Shown here piece after piece: positions 27,191 to 41,818 of a stretch of 64,000 bases of DNA. This stretch comes from Letharia columbiana (taxonomy: Eukaryota > Ascomycota > Lecanoromycetes > Lecanorales > Parmeliaceae): the NCBI RefSeq assembly GCF_014066305.1, contig NW_023501065.1:434001-498000 (forward strand). The letters are read 5' to 3'. Positions within the stretch are counted from its first letter, which is position 1. Each line of letters opens with the position of its first letter. The notes under the pieces were generated by a model. That model worked only from the letters and a program-made list of their open reading frames with translations, was not told where the DNA came from and made no database searches. The translations under genes were made by a program, and so were the position numbers.

Positions 27191-29237
27191 CGTAATAACT
27201 ACGAAACGCTATTTTTTACTTATTATCTTCTTTAATTTAGATTTAATAATAGATATTCTTAAGATCTAGCTTTATAAAGACTTTAACGCTATATAAGTAA
27301 TTTAGAGTCTTAATAATTAAAGATAGCGAGTATTAATTTTTAATAATTATCGCGTTTAGACTTCGATAATTAATATAAAGATAAAATCTTTTATTCTTTT
27401 TAAAAATAAAAAAAATTAATATTTCGATTAAGAAAGTTAAATAGCGAATTTAATTTTTCTAAAGAAAATTCTTTAAATAGCGTTATAGTTTTATTAATTT
27501 TATTTAAGATAAATTATATAAGAGACTATATAGCGACTTTTTATCGCTTTTAATTTTAATAATATAATTTCTCTATTTAAGTATAAATAAGATTTCTAAT
27601 AAATATTATTAAACTTTAATAACTTCTAAGAAAGCTCTAAATTACGTCTATTTTTTAATTCGCTACGCGCTATTATAATATATATAATTATAAATATATT
27701 TAGCTTTTATTCGATAATTTAAGTAAATTTAATTAATTCTTTAATTTATAATTTACTAGCATTAACTTTAAATCGTTATTACTTCGCTATTAAATTTAAT
27801 AATATTTATAATTAATTTAATTTAAATATATTTAATATAATATTAAAATCTTTTTAATTAATAATATAGAAGAGTATATTATACTTTCTATTTTAATTTT
27901 AATTATCTATTAATTAATAATTTAATTAATATACGCTATAGTAATATATATTTTAATTATTTAACGCTTTCGATTATAATAAAATAGCGTTATAAGATTT
28001 TAAGTTTTATTAAATTACGAATTTTTATAAAATTAAATTAATATACGCTCTAATATCGAATAAAGTAACGAGTTATCTCTATTTATCTTAAAGCTTTATT
28101 TATTTCTTCGTAAGAATAAAAGAAATTACTTCTATTAATTATTATTCTTATCTCGCTTTTAAAGCGGTTATAAAATCGAATCTTTTTTTATTAATACTAC
28201 GCCGATATTAGCGATAAGCGATTTATTAAGATTTAAATATTTAGATATCTAATAATTTTACTTATTTAATAAAAATAATTATTCTTTTTATAATTAGAGT
28301 TAAAGAATTCGAACTTTATATTTTACGCTATTCTTCTAAATATACGCTACTTTAATATCGTTATTGAAAATTAATTTAAACTTCGAAATTTATTTTTTTT
28401 TCTATATAATAGTCTAAATAAGAATTTCTTTTTATTATCTCGATATATTATTAGTACTTAGAATCTTATTTTTAAACTCTAATCTAAACTTAGTTAAAAA
28501 GAAATTAATTTAATACTCTTTAGAAAATAAGAATAAATAAATCTTTAGCTTTTTTAAATAGATCTTAAAAATAAATATCTTCTAATTAAAGTGATATTTA
28601 ATCTTCTCTTATTTTTTATAGACGAGAAGATAGCGGTTTATTAAACTCGTAATTAAATTAAGTAGAAACTACTTAAAGAATTTAAAGATTATATTTTCTA
28701 GACTATAGATTTAATAATATTTATATTATTAAATATTAAGATTATCTTCTAAGAATTATATATAATAAATAATTTTAACTTAATTGATAATAAAATATTT
28801 AAAATTTATAAAAAACTTAATTTCGACTTCGCGGAATTAGCGTAGATACTTTCTCTTATTAATATTCTTATAAAAATATATTCTTTTAAAATAAAGTATT
28901 TTTATTTTAATTAATATATTTATTAAAAGCGCGATAATAATTAATATAAATAAGTTTTCGCTAATTATAAATAGCGAGCTAGCGTTATAAAGCTCGTAAT
29001 TGCGAGCCTCTAACGCAGTTAACTTTTATTCTTATTTTAAACGACGATTTTCGACTCTAATAATTATAAGATATTATTCTATAATAAGATTTTTTATTAA
29101 TAAAAAACTTTCGAATTAGTTATTAACGCTATAATAACTATTAATATTATCTTTATTATTTATTATATAATTTAAAGATAAATTCGATATAGTAATAATA
29201 ATAAATCTTTTTCTTTAAAAGATAAAGAGATTAGAAT

Positions 29238-29513
29238 TATAAGAGCGTAGTTTACTAGCGATTAATTAGTAAATATAAATTATAAAAGATATAGAGTTAT
29301 TATAGAATTTAATAATATATTTAATAGTAGAATTAATCTCTAAAAAATACTAAAACTTCGAGATATACGAAGTAGACTTATATTCGTTAAGTCTCTAGAT
29401 ATACGAGATATGTTATTAAAATTAAATTCTAAAAGAAACTCTAATATAATATATACGATATCGGAGTCTTAGCGTAAGCTACGCTAAGGTCTATAATAGT
29501 ATTAAATCTAATA
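29238..29513 (-). repeat. 276-bp LTR of C (5' LTR)
   Basis: Same length and order as 12,874-13,149; differences are mainly C/T and G/A. It is followed by the CTATA half of the target duplication. Confidence 0.85.
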
Positions 29514-30009
29514 CTATAAAAGACTATCGAGTAAAATACTCTCTTATCGTCGTACTAAAAAAGAATACCTTCGTTAATATAGTCGAAAGAGTTAATCTCT
29601 AGAACGGCCTTCTTTATTCTATCGAAATAATATAAAATCGAAGCTTTAATAACGACGACTTTAAGAAAGTAAAAGATCTCTTAATATATTAGAGATTAAT
29701 TAAATATAGTCTCTTTTATAATAAGTTTTACTATAAATTTAACTATTTTAAAGAAATCTCTAATAAATTATTAATAAAAATTATAAAATTCGATAAAGAT
29801 CTATATCTCTTTAAGATTAATAGATATAATTTACTTAATAATAATTTAAATTTTAATAGAATTTATTTATAACCCGTTTATAGATATTAATAAATTTAGA
29901 AATTTAATTTTCTAAATATAGAATTTATATTTAAGAATATTTATCTAAAAGTTAATATCTCTTAATTTCTAAAGAATTTATCTAACGTATTAAATATATT
30001 TCTTTTTTA

Positions 30010-30150
30010 TCTTATTATAAATAAGTATATTATCGAGATAAATCTAATAGAAATTATTTAGATATTTAAATAGAATATTATTTATATATTATTAATATAT
30101 AATTAAGTCGTTAATTAGACTAAAGAGAAGAACTTAATATTTATATACTT
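30010..30150 (-). pseudogene. Reverse-transcriptase remnant of D
   Basis: The reverse complement matches the RT core of A and B, with the same FDLIN...YLDN...IY skeleton broken by RIP-type stops. It lies on the minus strand, consistent with D's orientation. Confidence 0.75.
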
Positions 30151-32803
30151 TAAAAAAAATAATAAAAATAATAAAATTCTCGCTATTAAGATATATATAT
30201 AGTTTATTAAACGCGGCTATAATATTTAATTAAGTAAGATATTTATATTTCTAAATTCTTATTAAAATCTTATCTATTAATAGAATTAAATATTAATTTC
30301 TTTTAATAATAACGTTTAGCTTTCGATAGTCTATATAAAAATATAATTTTTTATTTAACTTTTCTACGAATAGAATAGATAAAATAAATAATATATAGCT
30401 TAATATTATAAATCTCTTCTTTAAATATTCGTTTAGATACTTCTTTATCTATTCTAATTTATATTCTAATATTAAATAAATTCTATTTTTTAAAAATTTT
30501 ATTTTATTAAAGCTATCGTTAAATTTTAATTTATAATTATAAAAATAATATAGAAAAAGTATATTTATCTTAATTCTATTAAAAATATTAAAATAATTAT
30601 AATACTTTATAAATAGCTTATATTTTATTTTTTTAGAATTAATTTTATTAATACTATTAATCTAAATAAAATAATTAAAATTATAATATCTTTTATATTT
30701 CTTTTCTAAGTTATAAAAATAAAGTTTATTAATTAATATATAAAAATCGCGAGATATCTAGATAATAAAAGATATATATAATATTAACGAGTTATTATAA
30801 ATCTTATTTATTATTAATATAAATAATTTATTATTTTTTTTACGAGCTAGCTAGTAATAAATCGCTATATTAATCTTAATAATATTAATAAATTTAGATT
30901 TCTTACTATTCTTATTTTTATTTAATAAAAAAATATTTAAATTAATCTTATTATTATAAATAAATAAGAGAAAGCTTTATTATTTTAATATAATAGATAA
31001 AGAAGTAAGTAATATAAATAGTTAAAACTTCGAAATTAATAGAAAAAAGAGATTATCTATTATTAATATTTAATTATTATTATAATTATATTAATCGAAT
31101 AGAAAGAGTATCTTATTTTATAATATATTAAAAATTATCTTATATTTATTTATCTATAATTTTTTAATTATTATATTATATTTTAATAATATAATTAATA
31201 TTAAATATATTTCTTCTTAATAATCTTTTATTATTATTATAAAAAATAAATAATATATAATTAATCGTTTTATAATCTAGTTATTATAATTTTTTAATAA
31301 TTTAAATTATAATAATAAGAGTAATTTTAAATATAAAATCTTATATATTATTAAGATTAAAAACTTATTTATAACTATATAAATATCGATATATTTATTA
31401 TCTATAAAAGAGTTTTAAAGTAAATAATTTCTTTTTTATAAGAAAAGTATAATTTATATATAAAAAGAATAATATACTAAAGCGTTATTAAGAGTATTTA
31501 CTAGATATACTTTATAAATATCTCTTATTATAACTTTAAAAGAGATTATTTATTTTTTAAATTTAAAGAAAAATTATCGCTACTCGTAATATTAATATTA
31601 TTAATTTTAAATTCTTTATTTATTTCTATCGCGTAGAGTTATATTTTCTTAAAAATCTTTTTATTAATTTTAATTTAAATAGTTATTATATAATTCTTTT
31701 AATAATAATCTTTCTTATTATAATTATAATATATTAATTCTCTTAATTTTAAATTAATTATAATATTTAGAGATATAATAATTATATTAAAATTAATTTT
31801 AATAATAAGTATAAGATATATATTAATTATAAGTATTATTATTAATACTTATATTATAATTAATTTAATAATAATCTTTATAAATTTAAAGTTTTTATAT
31901 TTAATATATTATAAATTATTTAACTTTTAAAAATATTTTTTTATAATTTTTAAAATAATAAAATCTTCTATAATCTATTATATCTTTTTTAATTTTTTTT
32001 TAATTTCTTAAAAAGATAATTCTCTAATATAAGAATTTTATTAATATTAAAAATAATATCTAATTAAATAAAATCTAAATAGAAATTAATAAAAAATTAG
32101 ATTTTTTATTATAAAGTATATATATTACGTAATATATTATTATATTAATTTAAATTCTTATAAATATTAATTAATTTATTTATAATCTTAATAAAAAATT
32201 AATATAAATTAATAAAATTTCAAAGTTTTCTATATATTATATATTATATAATTTTATTATTAAATTATAAAATTATATAAATTATTTTAAAATTTTTAAT
32301 AAAATAATAATCGCTATTAATCTTAAATTTCTATTTTATTTTAAAAAATTAATTATTTTAAATAAAGTTAATATTATTAGTAAATAAAGATAAATCTAAA
32401 ATCTTAATTAATTTTTCTTTTAAATATTTAAATATATATTTCTTTTTAATTAAAGATAATTATAAATCTTTTATAGATTATAAATTAAAATTATTAATTT
32501 TTTACTATAAAGAAATTATATTTTTTTAAAAATCTCGAGTTAATTAATTTATTTTTTTTAATTTTTTTATAAATCTAAAATAAATTATTTATAGCTAAAT
32601 TCTTTTTTATTACGATAATATAATATCGAGTAATAATCTCTCGAAGATTATCTCTCTTTTAATAAATTTTATTTAATATAATTATAAATTTATTAGATTA
32701 ATATTTAACTTAATATTATAATTATAAAATATTAATAATATCTTAAAGTATTTCTATTAAGTCGAACTCGTCGATTATATTATCTAATAAAATTAATATT
32801 TAT

Positions 32804-32967
32804 TATTATAAGTATACTTTTAATATATTTCTTATTTCTATAGCTAGCGAGTCTTAACGAAGATATCTTTTATTATATTATATCTTCTTTTTATCTATAT
32901 AATTTAATATCTTAGTTATTTTATTTAATATATTTATATTAATATTATATTTATATTAATCTTAATA
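32804..32967 (+). repeat. 5' LTR of B
   Basis: 164 bp, strongly RIPed, preceded by TTTAT. Confidence 0.88.
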
Positions 32968-33952
32968 CTATAATTAAGATTAATTAATTTATTTTATTTA
33001 TATTAATAAATAAATTTAAAGAAATACGCTAATAGAGGCTTTAATAAGAAATTAAGTTAAGTTATTATATCTCTAAATAAATCTATTAAATAAATAAATT
33101 AATTTTAAAGAGTTTAAAAAGAATAGCGAAATAATCTTAATAAATAGTAATTAAGAAATAAAGAAGATATTAGATTATTTATATAATTAGCGAATCGAAA
33201 GAAATAGCTAATATTATCTTATATTTCTATATTTAAAATATATATTAATAGTATTACTTATAACTTTATATATTATAACGTTTAAAGTTTTAATAAAGTC
33301 TTAATTAGATAAGAAACGGCTGAGTTATAATTAATTTAAGATATTATTCTTTAAAACTTTTTTATATATAACTTTTTTATAAGATAAGAAATTCTTTAAG
33401 TAAAGTAAGTATACTTAAAAAATTACTATTTAAAGTATTTATAGTCTTTTTAACGTCTTAAATAATTAAGAAATAAGTATATTAAATTCTTATAAAGAAA
33501 TAATCTTATCTTAAGCTTTATAGTAAAAAAATTTATTCTTAATATTAAATAATTTTAACGCGTTTTTAAGAAACTTTACTACTTTTTAGTATATCTAATA
33601 TTTCTAATATTTATTCTTTCGAAGTATTTAAACTCCTCTCTACTTTATTCTATAGTAAAGTTTAATATTAAAAAAATAAATTAAATTAAGACTTTACTTA
33701 AGTAAATTAAATTTTAATAAATATTAATTCTATTAGATAATATAATTAACGAGTTTAATTCGATAAAAATATTTTAAGATATTATTAATAATCTATAATT
33801 ATAATATTAGATTAAATATTAATCTAATAAATTTATAATTATATTAAATAAAATTTATTAAAAGCGAGATAATTTTTAAGAGATTATTATTTAATATTAT
33901 ATTATTATAATAGAAAAAAATTTAATTATAAATAATTTATTTTAGATTTATA

Positions 33953-34614
33953 CCTTAGAGGAAATACACGATTGGGGTATGTCACGTGACTGTACTATCA
34001 ACTCGATATTTGTTATAACTTTCAATCAACTTTCAATCAACGTCTTATTGATATTAGGATTTCGATAATATTAAATTATTCGATATTTGAAATTAATGGA
34101 TAATTATTTCGTAATTCCCTTATTATATATTAAGGTTTATACTAATTCGGGTATCTCGCTTCGCTTATAATAGCCTATTCATCAACGTCACGTGATTTAT
34201 TTTTCGATTTTTGGATTTTTCTCGAAATTTGATATATAAGTAAGATATATAGCCCTATAGGGCTGTGGGACTTAGAGAAATTTTCGAAAAACTTTATATA
34301 TTACCGCTAGCCATTAATTCTCTACTAGTAATATATTAATGTATTACTTTATAGCGTAGTATTGAAATAATAACAAATCGATATCTCTTTTATATTCCAT
34401 TAACTGTCCATTAACTATCCATTAATAATAAATTTGACTAAATCTACTATAAATAGAAAATTTTATATAACTCTATTCGACATACGTTATATAGAACGTA
34501 AAATCTGAATGTATCCGGTGTGTAGTCCTTATTATACAAATCGTATAATTATAGCTAATGACTTATTAATTTTCTCTTAATAGTAAATACCCATGTGTAG
34601 TAGCTCCCGTAAGG
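33953..34614. mobile_element. MITE-like DNA element with TA target duplication
   Basis: A 662-bp insertion in B, flanked by TA on both sides (33,951-33,952 and 34,615-34,616). The uninterrupted site with a single TA is seen in A at 15,028-15,029. The ends are imperfect inverted repeats: left CCTTAGAGGAAATACACG, right (reverse complement) CCTTACGGGAGCTACTACAC, followed by a shared GGGTAT. TA duplication is typical of Tc1/mariner and pogo/Fot1 elements. No coding capacity is visible. It is only weakly RIPed and holds a 14-bp palindrome AGCCCTATAGGGCT at 34,251-34,264. Confidence 0.8.
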
Positions 34615-37054
34615 TAGAATAATTAAGAAGATAAATTAATTTTTAAATTTTTTAGAAAAATATAATTTCTTTATAGCGAAAAGTTAATAGTTTTAATATA
34701 TAATTAATAAAAGATTTATAATTATTTTTAATTAAGGAGAAATATATATCTAGATATTTAAAAGAAAAATTAATTAAGATTTTAAATCTATCTCTATTTA
34801 TTAATAATATTAATTCTATTTAAAGTAATTAATTTTTTAAAATAAAATAAAAATTTAAAATTAATAGCGATTATTATCTTATCGAGAATTTTAAAATAAT
34901 TTATATAATCTTATAATTTAATAATAAAATTATAAAATATATAATATATAAAAGACTTTAAAACTTTATTAATTTATATTAATCTTTTATTAAAATTATA
35001 AATAAATTAATCGATATTTATAAGAATTTAGATTGACGTAGTAATATATTATATAATATATATACTCTATAATAAAAAACTTAATTCTTTATTAATTTTT
35101 ATTTAATTTTTATTTAATTAGATATTATTTTTAATATTAAAAAAATATAAATATTAAAGAATTATTTTTTTAAGAAATTAAAAAAGAAATTAAGATAATT
35201 ATAGTAGATTATAAAAGATTTTACTACTTTAAAAATTATAAAAAAATATCTTTAAAAATTAAATAATTTATAATATATTAAGTATAAAAATTTTAGATTT
35301 ATAAAGATTATTATTAGATTAATTATAATATAAATATTAATAATAATATTTATAATTAATATATATCTTATATCTATTATTAAGTCTAATTTAAATATAA
35401 TTATTATATCTTTAAATATTATAATTAATTTAAAATTAAGAAAATTAATATATTATAATTATAATAAAAAAGATTATTATTAAAAGAATTATATAATAAT
35501 TATCTAGATTAAGATTAATAAAAAAATCTTTAAAGAAATATAACTTTATATAATAGAAATAGATAAAGAATTTAAAATTAATAATATTAATATTATAGAT
35601 AGTAATAATTCTTCTTTAAATTTAAAAAATAAATAATCTCTTTTAAAGTTATAATAAGAGATACTTATAAAATATATCTAATAAATATTTTTAATAATAT
35701 TTTAATACGTTATTTTTTTCGTATATAAATTATACTATTCTTATAAGAGAGAATCTATCTATTTAAAAAAATTTATATAAATAATAAATATATTAATACT
35801 TATATAATTATAAATAAATCTTTAATCTTAATAATATATAAAGTCTTATATTTAAAATTACTTTTATTATTATAATTTAAATTATTAAGAAATTATAATA
35901 ACTAGATTATAAAATAATTAATTATATACTATTTACTCTCTATAATAATAATAAAAAATTATTAAAAAGAAATATATCTAATATTAATTATATTATTAAA
36001 ATATAATATAATAATTAAAAAATCTTAGATAAATAAATATAGAGTAGTTTTTAATATATTATAAGATAAGATACTCTTTTTATTCGATTAATATAATTAT
36101 AATAATAATTAAATATTAATAATAAATAATCTTCTCTTTCTATTAACTTCGAAGCTTTAATTATTTATATTATTTACTTTCTTATCTATTATATTAAAAT
36201 AATAAAGCTCTTCTCTATCTATTTATAATAATAAGATTAATTTAAATATTTTTTTATTAAATAAAAATAAAAATAATAAAAAATCTAAGTTTATTAATAT
36301 CGCTAAGATTAATATAGTAATTTATTATTAATTAGCTCGTAAAAAAGATAATAAGTTATTTATATTAATAATAAATAAGATCTATAATAACTTATTAATA
36401 TTATATATATTTTTTATTAATCGAATATCTCGCAATTCTTATATATTAATTAATAAACTCTATTTTTATAATTTAGAAAAGAAATATAAAAGATATTATA
36501 GTTTTAACTACTCTATTTAAATTAATAATATTAATAAGATTAATTCTAAAAAGATAAAATATAAATTATCTTTAAAGTATTACGACTATCTAAATATTTT
36601 TAATAAAATTAAAATAAATATACTTTTTTTATATTATTCTTATAATTATAAATTAGAATTTAATAATAATTTTAATAAAATAAAATTTTTAAAAAGTAGA
36701 ATCTATTTAATATTAGAATATAAATTAAAATAAATAAAGAAGTATTTAAATAAATATTTAAAGAAGAAATTTATAATATTAAGCTATATATTATTCGCTT
36801 TATTTATTTTATTCGCGAAAAAGTTAAATAAAGAATTATATTTTTATATAGACTATTAAAAGCTAAACGTTATTACTAAAAGAAATTAATATCTAATCTT
36901 ATTAATAAATAAGATTTTAATAAAAATTTAGAAATATAAATATCTTACTTAATTAGATATTATAATCGCGTTTAATAAACTATATATATATCTTAATAGC
37001 GAGAATTTTATTACTTTTATTATTTTTTTTAAAATATATAAATATTAAATTCTC

Positions 37055-37175
37055 TCCTTTAATTTAATTAATAACTCGATTATATATTAATAATATATAA
37101 ATAATATTCTATTTAAATATCTAAATAACTTCTATTAGATCTATCTCGATAATATACTTATTTATAATAAAATAA
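37055..37175 (+). pseudogene. Reverse-transcriptase remnant of B
   Basis: Collinear with the RT remnant of A, including the YLDN box, with additional RIP-type changes. Confidence 0.78.
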
Positions 37176-39672
37176 AAAAGAAATACATTTAATACGTTAG
37201 ATAAATTCTCTAGAAATTAAGAGATATTAATTTTTAGATAAATATTCTTAAATATAAATTCTATATCTAAAAAACTAAGTTTCTAAATTTATTAATATCT
37301 ATAAATAAGTTATAAATAAACTTTATTAAAATTTAGATTATTATTAAGTAGATTATATCTATTAACTTTAAAAAGATATAAATCTTTATTAAATTTTATA
37401 ATTTTTATTAATAATTTATTAGAGATTTCTTTAAAATAATAAAATTTATAATAAAATTTATAATAAAGAAAATTATATTTAATTAGTTCTTAGTATATTA
37501 AGAGATCTTTTACTTTCTTAAAGTCGCTATTATTAAAACTTTAATTCTATATTATTTTAATAAAATAAAGAAGATCGTTTTAAAGATTAACTCTTTCGAT
37601 TATATTAATAAAGATATTCTTTTCTAATATAATAATAAGAGAATATTTTACTTAATAGTCTTCTATAGTAAAAATCTAACCTCGATTAAATATAATTATT
37701 AGATTTATAATAAAAAATTATTAATAATTATTTATTATCTAGAATATTAGCGCTTTAAATTAAAATATATAAACGTCTCTATTAGAATCTTTATCGATTA
37801 TAAAAAACTAATATATTTTATTAAGAGAAGAAATCTTAATTAACGCTAGACTCGATATTTAGATATATTATTAGAATTTAATATAAAGATTATTTATCGA
37901 TTTAGACCTTAAAATATTAAGATTAATATATTTATATAAATAATTAGATATAAATTAATTAATCTTAAAGATAAATAATTACGTTAATAGTATTAAATAA
38001 TTCTTATCTTTAATTAATTAAAATTAAATAATAAATATATCGATATATATATAATCGATAACTCTATTTATTATAAAGTAGTAAGAGTTAATAAGAAAGA
38101 TAAATATTATATGAAAATTCGTAACGCTATCGCTGAAGATAAAGATAAATTTTAAGAAATTACTCTTAATAAGTACTTTATATAAGATAAAATACTTTAC
38201 TATAAAAACCGTTTATAAATATCTAATAATATATATATCGATATTATTTGAGAGATTTATAATTAATTATTCTACGGCTATCCCGAAATAGTATAAATTT
38301 ATAAACTATTTAAAAGAGAATATTATTAGCGAGATATAAAGGCTATCGTAGTTATTTATATTAAGAATTACTATATCTATTAAAGAATTAAGATATCTTA
38401 TAATCGAGAGTATAGTTTATTATAGTCTCTACTAATTCTATAGAAACGATAATAAAATATATTAATTAACTTTATTATAAACTTATCTATATTTAATAAT
38501 TATAATACTATTTAAATAACGATTAATTAACTTATTAAGAAATATTATTATATAATCTATTCTAATATTAATAAAGATATTATTACTAAGAAGATAATTA
38601 ATTTACTATTTAAAGAAGTATTTTATTTATATAGTTTATTAATCTTAATAATATTAAATTAAGACTCTTAATTTATAGCTATTATATAAAAGTTTTTTTA
38701 TAAAAGATTAAATATTATAATTAAGCTATTAATAGTCTTTTACTCTAAAATTAATAAATAGATTAAATAAGCGAATTAGAATATAAAGCGTTATTTTCGA
38801 ATATATTATAATTATATATAGAACGACTAAATAAGATAATTATTTATTATCGAGTTTATTAATAATAATACTATCTTATTAACTATTAATATTCTATCTT
38901 TTCTTATAAATAAGAGATTTTATTCTTAAATAACTTTTAACTCGAATATTATCGACTATAAGATTATATATATTTATATCTTAATATTACTTAAACGAAG
39001 AATATTACGAATTATATAGAATAAGTTTTTAAATATATTTAAAGTAATATAGACTACGCTTAGAAGACTATAATTATATAAATTAATAAATATTAATAAA
39101 AAATTACTTTTTAAATAGATAATAAGATCTTTTTAAATAGTAAGAATATTATCTTTAATTACCCTTTTTATAAATTAGACTATAAGAAACTTAATTTATT
39201 TAAGATTATAGACTTTATAAAAATCTTATATTATCTAGAACTTTCGCTAAGTATAAGAATCTACGATATCTTTTACTCTAATCTCTTAAATCTTATAATA
39301 AATAACCTCTTATTAGAGTAGATAAATTCTTCGCCGAAGTATATTATTATTAATAATTAAATCGAATAAGTTATTAAAGAAATATTTATTTTTAAATTAA
39401 TCTATAATTATTTTAAGTATAAAGTTAAATAAAAAGATTTCGATAATAATCTTATCTAGTATAATATAAATAACGATAAATTCGAAAATTATTAAAATTT
39501 AATAGATAACTTCTATAAGCGATATCTCGAAGAGTCTTATCTATAAAGAATTAACTAATAGAATTTCGAAATTACCTCGAATACCTCGTTTTTAATTAAA
39601 TTAAAATCGTTTAATATCTTTATAATAGTCTTATTTTTTTAAGGTCGAGAATTAATTCTCTAGGCCTATATC

Positions 39673-39836
39673 TGTCAGGACCAGCATAGATGCGATATTA
39701 GTATGGGTGAGGTAGATAGGATAATAAGGCTACCGAACTATGTATGTGGGAAGGAGGCATGATATGGTAGGGGATGCCTCCGCCAAGGCCCGCTAGCCAT
39801 AGGGCTGAGTGGTGTGTCAAGGGTACGCTCGTAACA
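39673..39836 (-). repeat. 3' LTR of G
   Basis: 164 bp with intact TG...CA ends. It differs from its partner at about four positions, all transitions. It is the least mutated copy of the LTR in the window and serves as reference for the ten copies. Confidence 0.93.
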
Positions 39837-39851
39837 GTACTCCCCCCTCTC
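39837..39851 (-). promoter_or_regulatory. Polypurine tract of G
   Basis: On the minus strand the bases just before the 3' LTR read GAGAGGGGGGAGTAC, the usual position and composition of the plus-strand primer of LTR retrotransposons. On the opposite inner border I could not recognise a tRNA primer-binding site starting TGG. Confidence 0.7.
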
Positions 39852-40675
39852 AAATAGCCATGGCCCCCATGGCTGGTAGACCGGAGATGCAGGCCCATTG
39901 CTTGCCTTGTATCTCTAAACATCCATAGTCCCTGCAAGCCTTAACTGGAGAAGATTTGCCAGAGATCCTGGAGATGTAGGCCATATCTTGCCTGTGTGTA
40001 AGTAAGAATCTCCAAGCCCTTCTCCAGTTTTCTTGCGATGGTCCTTCGAAAGAACCACTTGTGCGTCATAACGCAGTTGCTCGCTGAAAATCAATTAAAA
40101 AACAAGAACTTTTGGTGTGCTATGTCAGCCAAATTAGTACCTTTTCTCTGGCGACGGCGGCGACAGCAATAGGAGATTCCGCTAGCGTCTCGTCGGTAGC
40201 ACTTTATTAAAGTGTCAAAGGCCCTCGATTTGACGAAGGTCCATGAAGAATTGAATGAGTAGTGATCAAAAACGCAGTCTGATGCCGAATAGTTATTTGA
40301 TACTCACTTTTGCAGTAGTGAGGAAATCCATGAAATGATGAGATTTGATTGGTCAGTTGCTCCCGAGCCGAACCGAGCCGTAGGCGCTAAAAACTTTAAA
40401 CCAATTATCAAATGAGTCTCTCTATGGGATGCCACATAGCCGATATCGATAGAGGTTACCGACGGCGGCAGAGGCTCCGGAGGACCTCCAGGCATATGAC
40501 AACAAGGGGAGCCCGCTTGATGGGCCTGATATAAGGCTATTGTTGAGAACATGGGCCTAAGGAATCGATTTGCGAATATAAAAAAATGAGGTTATTCTGA
40601 CATCGGATGGTTTCAATTCGTCTAAAAACACGATATCCGAAGATTTGCCGGTGCCCATGCTGATTTCGACTGCAT

Positions 40676-41818
40676 TTACGCATTCGCCTGCTGCGTTCTC
40701 ATGACCATACCGTTTGTAGGTCTAATGTGTCCATATGGCCTAGTCGCAGGCCTGGTGCGTTCGCATAGCCATGCCTATCGCCTATATTCCTCTGGATCAG
40801 GGCGAGGAATAATAGCATATTTACCGCGTGGTTTGCTTGTATCTTCGAGTCTCGCTTTGGTATATTATTTGGCAAATGCCTTTGCTTTCTTGTCTGCTAG
40901 CCGTTCGATATACATCAAATCACGGTATTCTAATATAATAAGGTATTCCTTCAGGTCTAGCAATATCCACTTTCTTCCGTACATAACATATTCGTCCAGG
41001 AGACGGAGGTTTGCCCTGTTCTTCAAGTCGATTATGAGATCTGGCTGAATGACATTAATCTGATATTCTTTATCGCTATACTCCTGCATGTACGCGGTAT
41101 GTTTCATGAACTCCTCGTAATACTCGGAAAATGACTGATTATCATGTCTTCTGAAGATTGAGTAGTCATAAACATTCCTTTGTCGAATAATGTCTGATGG
41201 AGTCTCATAAAGATCACTCAGTTAATTCAGGAGGTCGTCGACTAAGAGATAAGGATTTTTTATAATCGTTCGACGTCTAGGTACCGTGTGTTCGACAGCC
41301 TTCCCTCCAAGACGTGATACGACGTAGTTTATCTGAAAAGCGTGGGTAGGATAGTAATCTTTATTAAGGCTGAGTTTGTTTATGATTCTTATTTTCCAGT
41401 CCTCGAATTTAGATCTATCAATATCGTTAAATATAGGTGGATCCGGTAGCCTCGGGCTGAGTGGCTGTCTGACTGGCTGTGGCGAGATTGATCGATGTCG
41501 ATGCCGATATAGTCTCAGTGCTTCGAAATCTCGTGATATAGGTGGAGGTGGGGACGAGGGCGGAAGGACAGAGATGCCAGCCGCGTTTTGGGCCTGTATC
41601 TCCTCTTATTGACTTGGTGCCTCGCGATATCGCTGGTAAAGATCCTCAGCAGATAGAGAGCGCTGCACACGTGGCATGTGGAGTGACGGCGAGTTGGGAG
41701 GTGAATATCTTCTATGTAGGTCGTCGTATGTAAGGTAGGGATGGCCGCGGTATGTAGGTGATCGGCGATGCGGAGGGAGGTATCTTGGTGTTGATGTAGG
41801 TGGATTTGAGGAATCCAT
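40676..41818 (-). pseudogene. Gag-like gene of G, broken by four RIP-type stop codons
   Basis: One minus-strand frame runs from ATG 41,818 to about 40,676. It starts MDSSNPPTSTPRYLPPHRR (Pro/Arg-rich). Then comes a retrotransposon-gag-like core with FEDWKIRIINKL, YVVSRLGGKAVEH, LSDLYETPSDI and SFSEYYEEFMKH, then basic segments. In-frame stops stand at 41,606-41,608 (TAA), 41,222-41,224 (TAA), 40,865-40,867 (TAA) and 40,775-40,777 (TAG). Each is one C-to-T step from a Gln codon in CpA context. No zinc knuckle or protease was recognised. The frame is otherwise uninterrupted, which supports recent activity. Confidence 0.78.

Larger units (their letters stand above)
12874..29513 (-). mobile_element. 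Element C: second Ty3/gypsy family, interrupted by A
   Basis: Direct 276-bp LTRs (12,874-13,149 and 29,238-29,513) bound it. Without A the element is about 7.0 kb. The flanking 5-mers are TTATA (12,869-12,873) and CTATA (29,514-29,518). The intact D-type sequence in A near 20,720 shows the uninterrupted site, confirming insertion into D. A gypsy-type RT remnant lies on the minus strand near 26,960-27,190. Its LTRs share no obvious similarity with the 164-bp LTR, so it is a different family. Confidence 0.85.

Noticed and set aside
40701..41048. 115-codon plus-strand frame inside G
   Set aside because: It lies opposite the gag-like frame, which has family-like features and fits the polypurine tract orientation.
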